Source of the DNA: Luteitalea sp.
GTDB lineage: Bacteria > Acidobacteriota > Vicinamibacteria > Vicinamibacterales > Vicinamibacteraceae
Direction: 5' to 3'
Assembly: GCA_009377605.1 (NCBI GenBank)
Contig: WHTT01000026.1
Coordinates: forward strand, 1-64,000
DNA length: 64,000 bases
A program made the translations under genes and the position numbers. This document shows, piece by piece, positions 44,090-53,110 of the stretch (within the stretch, counting starts at the first letter, position 1; each line of letters opens with the position of its first letter). The notes under the pieces were generated by a model, which saw only the letters and a program-made list of their open reading frames with translations, did not search any database and was not told where the DNA came from.

Positions 44090-45088
44090 TCAATCGATCT
44101 CCGGTACGGTCTGGACGAGGCGCGGGCTGGCGTGAAGATAGCGCGTCGCGCGCCGCTTGCGCTCGATGTCTCGATAGACGCGCGCCACCTGCTCCTCCGA
44201 ACGCCCGAGCACTGCGGCGACCTCGACTACCGGCACACCATGATTGAGCCCGTACAGGCAGAGATCCATCTCATCGTAGGGCAACGTGAAGTAGAACTCC
44301 TCCTGCGTCTGCGGCAGCGAGAACGTATCGGTGGTCGGCGTACGGCTGCGGATACGCTCCGGCACACCGAGGTACGCTGCCAAGGCGTAGACTTGTGTTT
44401 TGTAAAGATGCGCGATCGGCTTGAGGTCTGCCGCCGCGTCTCCCTGCTTGACGAAGAACCCTTGGTCGTACTCGAGGCGGTTTGGCGTACCAGCCACGAC
44501 GTAGTTCAGCCGATCCGCGTGGTGGTACTCCATCATCTTCCGGACACGTTGCTTGAAGTTCGTCGCCGCCACGAGCTGGAGGTATGCTGCCGCGGACAGG
44601 CGGACCTTCGTCTGACGCCCCGCCGGGTCTTCTGCCGTCAACTGCGAAACGTTGAGACGCTCCTCGTCTGCAAGTGATGGCAGCGTGATCTTCGAGCGCC
44701 AACCTTCGCCATACTCGGGAATCGCCTGACGAATTGCGTCGACCTGCCTTTGATAGCAACCCACGGCCTCGAGGGCGGGCGTGATGTCCTCGACGAGGTG
44801 CGCGATCCCCAGATGGGATGCCAATTGCTCTCCAAGGAGCGTCGACTCCGGCGAGGAGTCTCGCTCGGGCATCAAGATCGCCACGACGCGGCCAGCGCCC
44901 AAGGCGCGCGCACAGAGAGCAGCCACGACGGCGCTGTCGACGCCGCCGGATACGCCGACGACCGCGCCACGCCGTCGAAAGCCGCGGACCTCGTTGCGAA
45001 TCGCCTCCTCGATCGCCGCCGAGACAGCGGCCGGATCGATGGTGAGCACGTCTCTGGACAGCTTCGGGTTGTGGACCACACCAGGCAT
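44090..45088 (-). CDS. NAD synthase-like ATP-dependent amide ligase
   Basis: A 332-residue protein of the NadE/N-type ATP pyrophosphatase family, with the P-loop VGVSGGVDSAVVAALCARA near residue 45 and VVAGTPNRLEYDQGFF with the family Thr/Glu region. It lacks the N-terminal nitrilase domain, so it would use ammonia. It is longer than usual NH3-dependent NadE (about 275 residues), with a C-terminal extension ending RKRRATRYLHASPRLVQ. Its place beside asnB and a sulfotransferase suggests a pathway-specific ligase, not the housekeeping NAD synthase. ATG 45088 is the first credible start. Confidence 0.8.
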   Translation of the reverse strand: MPGVVHNPKLSRDVLTIDPAAVSAAIEEAIRNEVRGFRRRGAVVGVSGGVDSAVVAALCARALGAGRVVAILMPERDSSPESTLLGEQLASHLGIAHLVEDITPALEAVGCYQRQVDAIRQAIPEYGEGWRSKITLPSLADEERLNVSQLTAEDPAGRQTKVRLSAAAYLQLVAATNFKQRVRKMMEYHHADRLNYVVAGTPNRLEYDQGFFVKQGDAAADLKPIAHLYKTQVYALAAYLGVPERIRSRTPTTDTFSLPQTQEEFYFTLPYDEMDLCLYGLNHGVPVVEVAAVLGRSEEQVARVYRDIERKRRATRYLHASPRLVQTVPEID

Positions 45089-45117
45089 CGTTGTCGCGTC
45101 GCACGCGAGCGGAAGAC

Positions 45118-47397
45118 TCACGACTGCGCGCGTAGGAGCGCGCGGGCGTCCTCGGCACCCGCGAAGTCGGCCTGAATCTCGAGCGCCTGCTCGAGCTCGC
45201 GCCGCGCGGCGCTGTCGTCGCCTGCCTTCGAGTACGCGAGGCCCAAGCGATACCTGAACTCCGGCCGGTTCGGCGCCCGCTTGACCGCTTCTCGGAGCGG
45301 CGCAATCGCCAGCGTCGGCTGGCTCTTCTGCAGATACACGTAGCCGAGCGTATCGTCGACCTCCGCCAGTTCCGGCAAGGCCGCCTTGGCGTTGCGGGCG
45401 AGCTCCAACGCCATATCCAGGTTCGTTCCCTGCTCCGCGTACAGCCACGCGAGATTGTTGGCGGCGACGGCCGCCCGCGGATTCACGTCCACGATCCGTT
45501 CATACCGCTTCTGCGCCTCTGCCCTCTTACCTTGCGTCTGCACGATGATGGCGGCCATCGTCCGGGCCGCTACGGGCTGCGGCTGGCGAGCCGCCAGCGC
45601 GTCGAACTCGCGCAGCGCCTGGTCCAACTTGCTCTGAGAGAGATAGAGCCGACCCAACAGCTCGTAGGCGTCGAACGTCTCCGGGGCAACCTTCAGACAG
45701 GCGCGGAGGATCTCCTCGGCACGGTCCGCATCACGCGCCGCCAGGTGCGTACGGGCGGCGACCAGCAGGACGCGTGCATCTTCTGGCGATTCCTTCAGAC
45801 GCGCATCGACGCGCGCCAGCGCAGCCTCTTGGCGGCCGTCGGCCAGGTCGAGCGAGGCCAACGCCGCCGTGGCATCGATAGACGCGGCGTCGAGCTGAAG
45901 CGCCCGCTGGAACGCTGCGCGGGCGTCGCGCCGGTTGCGCTGCTGCACCCGCAGCCTTCCGAGCTCGGTGTGCACGGCCGCCACCTTCGGATGCGCCTTC
46001 AAGAGCGCGTTCAGCTCGGTCTCTGCCTGGTCGAATCGGCGCTGCGCCATGTAGCCGCGCACGAGCAACATGCGCGCCGTTGGATCGTGTGGATCGGTCT
46101 CGATGGCCTGGCGGGCGAGCTGGACGGAGGCGGCCGGCGCGCCACGCGCGAGCTCCAACTGTGCGAGCTGCACTTGTGCAGCCGTCGCCCGTGGGTTGAG
46201 GCGCAGCACCTCGTTGAATGCCTCGACAGCCGCCTTGGTGCGGCCCTGGGCGGCGAGGATGGTGCCAAGCTGATATCGCGCCGACACGCTGCGCGCATCC
46301 ACCTTCACCGCTCGCGCGCTCACCTCACGCGCCTCATCGAGCTTGCCGTCGGATCGAAGGAAGCCCGCCTTCACGACGAGCGCTTCCACGTTCTGAGGGC
46401 TGACGGCGAGCGCCTTGTCGATTTTCTTGTACGCGTCTTGGGGCTGCTCTTCCGTGTATGCGAGGAAGGCCAGCCTGATGAGCGCCGGCGCCGCAGTCGC
46501 TTGCTCGCCGCTCAGCACCTCCAGCAGCTTTCGGCCCTCACCCTCTCGGTCGCTGCGCAAGTAGTAGTCGGCCAGCTGCAACCGGGCCCCCGCGTGGCCA
46601 CTGAGCTCGGCCACCGCCTTCAAGTGCGGCTCCGCCTTCGCCGCACGGTCGGTGCTCACGTACAAGCTCGCCAGCGCTCGATGTGCGAGCTGGTTCTGCT
46701 CGTCCAGCTCGAGCGCGCGCTCCAGCGATTCCTCCGCCTCCGGCATGCGCCCGGCCGACCAGAAGAAGTTGGCGAGCGCCAGCTGCGCATCAGCCGACTT
46801 CGGCTCCACTTCGACGGCCCGCCTGAATGCCGCCTCAGCATCAGCAGGCTTCCCCTGCGCCGCATGGACCGCCCCAAGCGAGGCATAGCCACGCGCCTGT
46901 GAGGGATCGAGCTCGATGGCTTGCTCGATCTGCTCGACGGCCACTTCGAAGTTCTCGAGGCCGGCAATGGCGTTGCCGAGCAGGATGTGGGCATCGACCA
47001 GATCAGGATCGACCTCGAGGGCCCGCTCCGCGCGCGCCTTCGCATCCTCGAAGCGCCCGGCCATCAGCATCAGCGTGCCAACCTCCACCTGCAGTTTGGT
47101 ATCACGCGGCAGCAAATCCGCCGCACGCACGTACTGCTGGACGCTCGCGCGCAGGTTGCCCACCTCCGAGTACGCTTTCGCCAGGTTGACGCGCGCCTCG
47201 GCGAACTTCGCGTCCTGCTTCAGGGCGTTCTGGTACTGGATGATGGCTTCGCGATACTTACCCTGAGCGACGTATTGATCGCCGCTCTCCAGATACTCTC
47301 GCTTGGCCTGTTCCGGATTCGAGCAACCAGCGGCGATCGCCGTCAACGCGACCGTGACCGCGACAGCTGCTCGCCACCTCGTTGCGTACGGAGTCAT
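45118..47397 (-). CDS. TPR-repeat lipoprotein (PrsT-like, exosortase system)
   Basis: A 759-residue protein with a lipoprotein signal peptide; the lipobox is IAAGC with Cys25. The rest is about twenty tetratricopeptide repeats, for example GKYREAIIQYQNALKQDAKF. Length, lipobox and repeat structure match PrsT, the TPR lipoprotein of XrtA/PEP-CTERM exopolysaccharide systems, which probably helps periplasmic assembly or export. ATG 47397 is chosen; a TTG at 47412 lies too close to its AGGA. It heads the minus-strand group that runs through nadE-like, sulfotransferase, asnB and methyltransferase genes. Confidence 0.87.
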   Translation of the reverse strand: MTPYATRWRAAVAVTVALTAIAAGCSNPEQAKREYLESGDQYVAQGKYREAIIQYQNALKQDAKFAEARVNLAKAYSEVGNLRASVQQYVRAADLLPRDTKLQVEVGTLMLMAGRFEDAKARAERALEVDPDLVDAHILLGNAIAGLENFEVAVEQIEQAIELDPSQARGYASLGAVHAAQGKPADAEAAFRRAVEVEPKSADAQLALANFFWSAGRMPEAEESLERALELDEQNQLAHRALASLYVSTDRAAKAEPHLKAVAELSGHAGARLQLADYYLRSDREGEGRKLLEVLSGEQATAAPALIRLAFLAYTEEQPQDAYKKIDKALAVSPQNVEALVVKAGFLRSDGKLDEAREVSARAVKVDARSVSARYQLGTILAAQGRTKAAVEAFNEVLRLNPRATAAQVQLAQLELARGAPAASVQLARQAIETDPHDPTARMLLVRGYMAQRRFDQAETELNALLKAHPKVAAVHTELGRLRVQQRNRRDARAAFQRALQLDAASIDATAALASLDLADGRQEAALARVDARLKESPEDARVLLVAARTHLAARDADRAEEILRACLKVAPETFDAYELLGRLYLSQSKLDQALREFDALAARQPQPVAARTMAAIIVQTQGKRAEAQKRYERIVDVNPRAAVAANNLAWLYAEQGTNLDMALELARNAKAALPELAEVDDTLGYVYLQKSQPTLAIAPLREAVKRAPNRPEFRYRLGLAYSKAGDDSAARRELEQALEIQADFAGAEDARALLRAQS

Positions 47398-47673
47398 AGT
47401 GTCTGCTTTCAAGTCCTCTTGATTAACGACAGATGATTGTCACCTGTGTCTTGCTCTACACCGACAGCCGCTCCGCCTACCACGGTCGGCGCCAATCACG
47501 GCCCGGCACGCACGACCACTGGCTTCGACCAGCAGCCGGGTGAGCCTGCGCTGCCCGACATCGAACCAGCGGCCACCGACGGAGTCAGCCCCGAACGCTG
47601 CGCACGTGCGGTGAGCCAGAGGTCCGGCTCATAATGTGCTAGCGGAGCTGGTGACGAGCAGTCAGCCGCGAGA
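47398..47673. other. Intergenic region upstream of the TPR gene
   Basis: About 275 bases with no convincing gene, sigma-54 site or repeat. It should hold the promoter of the TPR-to-methyltransferase group, but I could not pick a confident -10/-35 pair. Confidence 0.5.
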
Positions 47674-47928
47674 CTAGTCAAATGAGGGCCGGGAAGCCAG
47701 GGGCAGGCTGAAGCCGTCCGCCACGGCTTCCTCCTGTGGGGCCGCCTCCTGTCGGGCCGCCGGCACGTCGGCTCGCGAGTGCTGCAGCACTTGTCCCGTC
47801 GCCGTGCGAATCTGTAGCGTATAGGCAATCGGCAACCGATCGAGCAAGGGGCGCAGCGCCTGCAGCAGCATCGGCGCGAACCGATCCTCGTCGTCTGGGT
47901 TGGCGGAAGAGACGAAATGAATGTCCAT
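47674..47928 (-). CDS. Small hypothetical protein
   Basis: An 84-residue frame beginning MDIHFVSSANPDDEDRFAP, with AGGA seven bases before the ATG. The first 55 residues have a balanced composition suggesting an alpha/beta domain; the tail is Ala/Glu-rich. I do not recognise a characterised family. It stands alone between repeat-rich DNA and the TPR gene promoter region. Confidence 0.5.
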   Translation of the reverse strand: MDIHFVSSANPDDEDRFAPMLLQALRPLLDRLPIAYTLQIRTATGQVLQHSRADVPAARQEAAPQEEAVADGFSLPLASRPSFD

Positions 47929-47966
47929 GAGCGAATCCTGCGACCTGACGAACCTCTCATCGAATA

Positions 47967-48036
47967 AGGGACGCCTCGGGGAGGCGCCCTCCCTTCCGCC
48001 TCTGGTAGGGCGCGTTCGCCGAACGCGCCGTGCTAG
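47967..48036. repeat. GTAG-headed GC palindromes
   Basis: Two adjacent palindromes: GGGACGCCTCGGGGAGGCGC (imperfect) at 47967-47990, and GTAGGGCGCGTTCGCCGAAC with its completing arm at 48004-48036. They belong to the same family as 43067-43168 and 60319-60393. Confidence 0.8.
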
Positions 48037-48125
48037 ACGTTGCTGCCCCGGCCCATGTCGTCAGGAGCAAAATGCATTCCCGACGAATGAGGACTAAACT
48101 GCGGGAATCGACCCGGGTGGGCGGA

Positions 48126-48238
48126 GGTAGGGCAAAATGGCGGCGACTTTATACCGCCTCATCAGTGATGTCCGCACTCTGTTTGCCTTCCCAGAGCCGG
48201 GAGGGCAAACAGGTGACGTTCGGCAAACCCGCCCTACC
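48126..48238. repeat. Inverted-repeat unit bounded by GTAGGGC/GCCCTAC with inner stem-loop
   Basis: A 113-bp unit with GGTAGGGC at the left and GCCCTACC at the right. At 48179-48212 it contains a 14-bp stem with one mismatch (left arm CTGTTTGCCTTCCC) around a 6-base loop. No transposase is present. It could be a MITE-like or REP-like element; a terminator role is unlikely without a T-run. Confidence 0.65.
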
Positions 48239-48335
48239 AGGGCTGAGGCAGGGACGCCTCGCCGAGACGTCCCGTTGACTTGACGGCGGCGCATTGCGCG
48301 GGGATCATCGTGCGCGGTGTCCGGGAGGGCTGTTC

Positions 48336-49208
48336 GTGAAAGGCATTATTCTCGCTGGCGGGTCTGGCACGCGCTTGTATCCACTCACGCGCGTGGTTTC
48401 GAAGCAGCTGGTTCCCGTCTACAACAAGCCGATGATCTACTATCCCTTGTCCACGCTGATGCTGGCAGGGATTCGCGAGATTCTCATCATTACCACCCCT
48501 GAGGACCAGCCTAGCTTCAAGCGCCTGCTCGGCTCCGGCGACAGCGTGGGATTGAGGCTCAGTTATGCGGTGCAGCCACGCCCCGAGGGATTGGCCCAGG
48601 CGTTCATCATCGGCCGCGAGTTCGTCGGCTCGGACCGCGTGGCGTTGGCGCTGGGTGACAACATCTTCTTCGGACATGGCTTGCCGGAGCTCCTCACGCG
48701 TGCCTGCGACCGCGCCCACGGGGCGACGGTCTTCGGATACCTCGTGCGCGACCCGGAGCGCTACGGCGTTGTCGAGTTCGAACACGATGGGCGCGCCATC
48801 AGCATTGAAGAAAAGCCAAAGGAGCCGCGCTCCGCTTGGGCGGTGACGGGGCTCTACTTCTTCGACAACCACGTGCTCGACATCGCCGCCGCCCTCAAAC
48901 CCTCGGTCCGCGGCGAGCTCGAGATCACGGACGTCAATCGCGCGTATCTCGATCAGGGCCTGCTGGCCGTCGAGAAGCTCGGCCGCGGCTTCGCCTGGCT
49001 CGACACCGGCACTCACGAGTCGCTGCTCAACGCGGCGACCTTCGTGCAAACCATCGAAGAGCGGCAGGGCTTGATGATGGCCTGCATCGAGGAGATCGCC
49101 TGGCGTATGGGCTACATCACGCGAGAGAACGTTCTGAGCTTGGCCGAAGCCATGAAGCACAATTCGTACGGACAGTACCTGATCCGACTCGCGCATCAGG
49201 AGGGCTGA
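48336..49208 (+). CDS. rfbA: Glucose-1-phosphate thymidylyltransferase RfbA/RmlA
   Basis: A 290-residue enzyme starting at GTG 48336 with GGGAGGG six bases upstream. Motifs are [52 protein letters not shown] and VTGLYFFDN. It makes dTDP-glucose from glucose-1-phosphate and dTTP, the first step to dTDP-rhamnose and other dTDP-sugars. It is followed after six bases by rfbC; rfbB and rfbD are not in the window. Confidence 0.95.
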   Translation: MKGIILAGGSGTRLYPLTRVVSKQLVPVYNKPMIYYPLSTLMLAGIREILIITTPEDQPSFKRLLGSGDSVGLRLSYAVQPRPEGLAQAFIIGREFVGSDRVALALGDNIFFGHGLPELLTRACDRAHGATVFGYLVRDPERYGVVEFEHDGRAISIEEKPKEPRSAWAVTGLYFFDNHVLDIAAALKPSVRGELEITDVNRAYLDQGLLAVEKLGRGFAWLDTGTHESLLNAATFVQTIEERQGLMMACIEEIAWRMGYITRENVLSLAEAMKHNSYGQYLIRLAHQEG

Positions 49209-49214
49209 CCAAAG

Positions 49215-49748
49215 ATGCACGTCGGCCGGACGGCACTCGCTGGTGTCCTCATCATCGATCCCACGGTGCACCGTGACGAGCGTGGGTTCTTCCTCGAGAC
49301 GTATAATGCCGCCCGGTTCGCCCAACAGGGCATCACCGCCACGTTCGTCCAGGACAACCACTCCCGATCGCGGCGAGGCACGCTGCGTGGCCTGCACTGG
49401 CAGCAGGAGCGGCCGCAAGGCAAGCTGGTGCGTGTCATCGAGGGCGCGATCTACGATGTCGCCGTCGACATCCAGCCGGCATCACCGACCTTCGGCCGCT
49501 GGATTGGCGTGACGATTTCCGCCGACGACTTTCGTCAGATTTATGTCCCGCCAGGCTTCGCGCACGGATTCTGTGTCGTGAGCGACGTGGCGCAGGTCGA
49601 GTACAAGTGCACGGCGCTCTATGATCCCGCCAGCGAGCGTGGCCTGATTTGGAACGACCCAGACGTCGGTATCACCTGGCCCGTCACCGACCCTATTCTC
49701 TCGGAGCGGGACAAGCGCCACCCGCGGCTGGCGCAACTTGGCAGGTGA
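49215..49748 (+). CDS. rfbC: dTDP-4-dehydrorhamnose 3,5-epimerase RfbC/RmlC
   Basis: A 177-residue cupin with canonical RmlC motifs: [37 protein letters not shown] with the catalytic His, [12 protein letters not shown] and [11 protein letters not shown]. It epimerises dTDP-4-keto-6-deoxyglucose at C3 and C5. It is operonic with rfbA and closer to housekeeping RmlC than the 22703 paralogue. Confidence 0.94.
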   Translation: MHVGRTALAGVLIIDPTVHRDERGFFLETYNAARFAQQGITATFVQDNHSRSRRGTLRGLHWQQERPQGKLVRVIEGAIYDVAVDIQPASPTFGRWIGVTISADDFRQIYVPPGFAHGFCVVSDVAQVEYKCTALYDPASERGLIWNDPDVGITWPVTDPILSERDKRHPRLAQLGR

Positions 49749-49823
49749 CCGGCACGCGGAATCGCTCATGGTAGCGCGCAGACAGCATGCCGAGCTCGTT
49801 GGCTGCCTCATAGGAGGGTACCG

Positions 49824-50633
49824 GTGTCACAGTCCCCGTTGGTCGCCCACCCGTCATCACCCGTCACTGCCTCCGCCCTCGACCGGCGTGGCGTGATGCG
49901 CGCGCTGCTCGGCCTGCCGCTGGCGGCAGGCATCACACGCGACGCGGACGCCGCGGCGCAGTCGAATGCCGCCGCCGGCGGCGGCTTGCGGTTGGCGCCC
50001 AAGAGCAAGCTGGTGATGATCGGCGATTCAATCACCGATACCGGGCGGGCGCGCCCGGTCGGCGAGGGCCGCGGCGACGCCATCGGCAACGGCTACGTGA
50101 TGATGGTGAACGCGCTCATCGGCGCCACGCAGCCTCAGCTCGGGATACGCATTGTCAACATGGGGATCAGTGGCAACACCGTGCGCGATCTGGCCGAGCG
50201 CTGGCAAACCGACGTGTTCGACCTGCAGCCGGACTACGTGTCGGTGATGATTGGCGCGAACGATGTTTGGCGGCAGTTCGACGCCCCGTTGCGTACGGAG
50301 CTTCACGTTCCGATCGACGAGTTCGAGCGTACGTACGACCAGCTCATTGCCACCACACGGCCGCGCGTGAAGGAGATGATTCTCATCACGCCGTTCTATC
50401 TGGAGCCGAATCGCGAGGATGCCATGCGCGCCAAGATGGACGCGTACGGCGATGTCGTCCGCCGCCTCGCGAAGAAGCACGGCACCCCGATGATCGACTC
50501 GCAGGCGGCGTTCGACGAGATCCTCGAGGCGGTCTATCCTGCCGCGATCAACGCAGACCGCGTGCATCCAGACCAGGTCGGGGCGATGGTGTTGGCGCGC
50601 GCGTTCGTCAATGCCATCGGGTTTCAGTGGTAA
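49824..50633 (+). CDS. SGNH/GDSL-family hydrolase
   Basis: A 269-residue protein from GTG 49824. A twin-arginine-like leader (DRRGVMRALLGLPLAAG) suggests export by Tat. The SGNH blocks are MIGDSITD with the Ser nucleophile, NMGISGNTVRD, MIGANDVW and ADRVHPDQ with the Asp-x2-His pair. It is probably a periplasmic esterase that could deacetylate a glycan, fitting its place after rfbC, though it may be independent of the locus. Confidence 0.87.
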   Translation: MSQSPLVAHPSSPVTASALDRRGVMRALLGLPLAAGITRDADAAAQSNAAAGGGLRLAPKSKLVMIGDSITDTGRARPVGEGRGDAIGNGYVMMVNALIGATQPQLGIRIVNMGISGNTVRDLAERWQTDVFDLQPDYVSVMIGANDVWRQFDAPLRTELHVPIDEFERTYDQLIATTRPRVKEMILITPFYLEPNREDAMRAKMDAYGDVVRRLAKKHGTPMIDSQAAFDEILEAVYPAAINADRVHPDQVGAMVLARAFVNAIGFQW

Positions 50634-50653
50634 CACTCACTCTGGTCGCGCCC

Positions 50654-50828
50654 AACCACGAAGACACGAAGAGCTCACCACGAAGGGCACGAAGCAAACC
50701 ACTTGGATTTTCTTCTTCGTGAATTTCGTGTTCTTCGTGGTTCAAAACCTTCGTGTCCTTCGTGTCCTTCGTGGTTGAATGTCTTCGCGATCTTTGTGAT
50801 CTACCCTTCGAGGCTTCGTGGTGTCACC
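50654..50828. repeat. CACGAAG / CTTCGTG inverted repeat array
   Basis: Left arm units (CCACGAAG, ACACGAAG, GGCACGAAG) are followed after about 20 bases by complementary units (CTTCGTG, TTCGTGTCC, TTCGTGG). The right end runs into the fahA gene and forms its last codons and stop. No open frame or transposase is inside. Confidence 0.8.
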
Positions 50829-52120
50829 ACGCCACGGCACTGCCCCAACCCAATCCGAGCTGCACCCGGACGAGCCGCGTAACCACGCAGGATGACTTCA
50901 TCCTCGTCTTCGAGGAAGCGGCGCGACTCACCTGTGGGCAGCGTGATCGGCTCTGTGCCGCGCCACGCAATCTCGAGGAGACAGCCACGGGATGCTTTAT
51001 CCGCGCCTGATATCGTCCCGCTCGCGAGGAGGTCGCCCGGCCTGAGGTTGCAGCCGTTGCTCGTGTGATGCGCGATGAGCTGCGCGGGCGTCCAATACAT
51101 GTCCGCAACCTGGCCACGGCTCAAGCCAAACGGTGGCATGCCAGCGCGGCGCATGGCGGCGCTACTGAGAAACACCTCGAGCGTCAGCGCGACGCCACCT
51201 TGCTCCATGTCTCGCGCGTCGGAGAGGTACGGCAGCGGCGCGGGATCACCTGCCGGGCGGGCGAAGGCGGGCACACGATACGGCTCCAGCGCTTCGAGCG
51301 TCACGATCCAGGGTGATATCGACGTGAGAAAGCTCTTGCCCAAGAAAGGACCGAGCGGCTGGTACTCCCACCGCTGCACGTCACGCGCAGACCAGTCGTT
51401 GACCAAGCAGACACCGAAGAGGTGCCGATGCGCTTGGCCGATGGGAATGGGCTCGCCGATTCCGTTCCCGCCGCCGACAACGAAACCGAGCTCGACCTCG
51501 TAGTCCAGGGCGTTGGTAGGGCCAAAGGTCGGGCACCCATCAGGGTTCGGCATGGCCTGGCCATGCGGACGCGCGACCGGCGTGCCGCTCACGACCACAG
51601 ACGAGGCGCGCGCGTTGTAGCCAACCGGCACGAACTTGTAGTTTGGCAGCAGCGGGTTGTCGGGACGCCACATGCGACCGAGGTTCATCGCGTGAAAGTG
51701 TGACGCGTAGAAATCCGTATAGTCGCCGATCGCGATTGGCAGGTGGACCGTTGCTTCGCGCATGGGCACGAGCGCCTGTTCCATCAGTGCCTGGTCGCGC
51801 GCAGGCCGATCCGCTCGAAGCAGCAGGTGCAGCGCATGCCGCAGCGCGGACCACTCTTCGGGCTCGCGCGCCAGCAGCGCATTCAGTGACGCGCCGATGC
51901 ACGCCCCGGCGGCGGCCGCCGAGCGGCCGGCGAAGAGCTCGGCCCGGTGACACGCCGCCACGTCGAGGATTTGATCCCCAATGGCGATGCCGACACCTGG
52001 TGGTTCGTCGCCGTGGCGGCTGAACACACCAAAGGGCAGGTTCTGAATCGGGAAGTCGCTGGCCGGATCGTTGGCCGAGCTCACCCAGCTCCGCGCGGCG
52101 GGATCGTGCGTTTCGTTCAC
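50801..52120 (-). CDS. fahA: Fumarylacetoacetase
   Basis: A 439-residue enzyme from GTG 52120. The FAH N-domain starts WVSSANDPASDFPIQNLPFG; the catalytic domain has YTDFYASHFHAMNLG, DYEVELGFVVGGGN with metal-binding acids, and LVNDWSARDVQRWEYQPLG. It cleaves 4-fumarylacetoacetate to fumarate and acetoacetate, the last step of tyrosine catabolism. It ends the hppD-hmgA-unknown-fahA operon. No maleylacetoacetate isomerase gene is in the window. Its TAG stop lies in the CACGAAG repeat array. Confidence 0.94.
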   Translation of the reverse strand: MNETHDPAARSWVSSANDPASDFPIQNLPFGVFSRHGDEPPGVGIAIGDQILDVAACHRAELFAGRSAAAAGACIGASLNALLAREPEEWSALRHALHLLLRADRPARDQALMEQALVPMREATVHLPIAIGDYTDFYASHFHAMNLGRMWRPDNPLLPNYKFVPVGYNARASSVVVSGTPVARPHGQAMPNPDGCPTFGPTNALDYEVELGFVVGGGNGIGEPIPIGQAHRHLFGVCLVNDWSARDVQRWEYQPLGPFLGKSFLTSISPWIVTLEALEPYRVPAFARPAGDPAPLPYLSDARDMEQGGVALTLEVFLSSAAMRRAGMPPFGLSRGQVADMYWTPAQLIAHHTSNGCNLRPGDLLASGTISGADKASRGCLLEIAWRGTEPITLPTGESRRFLEDEDEVILRGYAARPGAARIGLGQCRGVVTPRSLEG

Positions 52121-52133
52121 GGTGGACTGATGT

Positions 52134-53066
52134 CTACATCCACCCGAGGGCTTGAAGCTCCTCGACTGGCTCTTCGAAAGAACAGGATCCAAAGGCAGTC
52201 GCAAAACGTTGGCGCGCCGCTTCCAGCCGGTCGACCGGTAGCGCCACGGCGCGTCCCCATGCCACGCGCTGGTCGTCGACCACCAGCAGCCGCGGATCGT
52301 CCAACTCGAGAATCTGCTCCACCTCATGTCGCATCCGCTCAGCCTCCGCACCTCGGCTGGTGGCCTCCCAGGCAAACGCCGCCGCGAGAATGAGGTTCAG
52401 GAAGCCATGCGTGAGGCTCGTGACGCCTTCCGCCTCGTAGGTCAAGCGGTGCGGGCCGCGCACGGCATGGTGGAGGCCCGCTGTCGCTTTCATCGGAGCG
52501 CCTGCTGCGGCACAGGTGACGAGAGCGCCGGCGAGGGCAGACGGTGATGGAAACGCGTCTGGCACGACCCCGCCGGTCCGGAGCTTCACACCGGCACCCA
52601 CGGCACGCGAGGCATCGACCAGCGCCGGCAGCTCGTCGCCGATCGGCAGCTCGCAAAAACAGGCGAGCCCCGCAGCCACGAACGGCCGTGCGCGCTCGAC
52701 GTCTGCAAGGCGCGACGCCTTGATGTCGACGACATCGATCCGCGCCGCGCCGGCCTGATGCTCGTTGAATGCCTCGACGCGCGCCACCTCGCGCCTCGGA
52801 TCGACGCTCCCCAGCACAGTGATGTGCCATGGGACCGCGCCTACGCCGCGCGGCAAGATCTCGCGGACGCCCGTCTCGAAGCGATCGAGGTGATCCAGCG
52901 GCACGACGAACCGCCCCAGCATCCACCCCTGCGGGCCCCCTGTGAACGCCGCGTAACGCTCGATCGCTTCCTCCATCGAAAGACCAGCCGGCGGGAAGAG
53001 CCCGGCGAAATCGATGAGGTGCGCGAGCAGCGCGCGTGCGGCTCGAGTGACGGTCGTCTCTGACAT
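52134..53066 (-). CDS. Uncharacterised conserved-looking protein in tyrosine catabolic operon
   Basis: A 310-residue protein I cannot name. It begins LLAHLIDFAGLFPPAGLSME, then GWMLGRFVVPLDHLDRFE, alternating beta/alpha stretches with ACFCELPIGDE, GAGVKLRTGG and KATAGLHHAVRGPHRLTYE, and HGFLNLILAA. The pattern resembles a TIM-barrel-like enzyme. No signal peptide or membrane helix is present. It lies 13 bases before fahA and after hmgA, so a role near homogentisate or fumarylacetoacetate metabolism is likely by context; it might fill the missing isomerase step, but nothing in the sequence shows this. Confidence 0.78.
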   Translation of the reverse strand: MSETTVTRAARALLAHLIDFAGLFPPAGLSMEEAIERYAAFTGGPQGWMLGRFVVPLDHLDRFETGVREILPRGVGAVPWHITVLGSVDPRREVARVEAFNEHQAGAARIDVVDIKASRLADVERARPFVAAGLACFCELPIGDELPALVDASRAVGAGVKLRTGGVVPDAFPSPSALAGALVTCAAAGAPMKATAGLHHAVRGPHRLTYEAEGVTSLTHGFLNLILAAAFAWEATSRGAEAERMRHEVEQILELDDPRLLVVDDQRVAWGRAVALPVDRLEAARQRFATAFGSCSFEEPVEELQALGWM

Positions 53067-53110
53067 GTGCGCTCACCATACGACGCAGCCCAGCGGGCCT
53101 GGCCTCTTCC

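Larger units (their letters stand above)
47929..48335. other. Repeat-rich intergenic region before rfbA
   Basis: About 400 bases without a gene. It contains GC palindromes at 47967-47990, 48004-48036 and 48251-48273, and a GTAGGGC...GCCCTAC-bounded unit at 48126-48238. The rfbA promoter is presumably here but no clear motif stands out. Confidence 0.65.

Noticed and set aside
45532-46902. A 456-codon plus-strand open frame
   Set aside because: It is antisense to the TPR lipoprotein gene; repeats in it mirror the TPR periodicity.
48179-48212. Intrinsic terminator
   Set aside because: The stem is good, but no T-run follows on either strand and the surrounding GTAGGGC bounds suggest a repeat element.
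48234-49418. A 394-codon minus-strand open frame
   Set aside because: It is antisense to rfbA and part of rfbC, both with complete family motifs.
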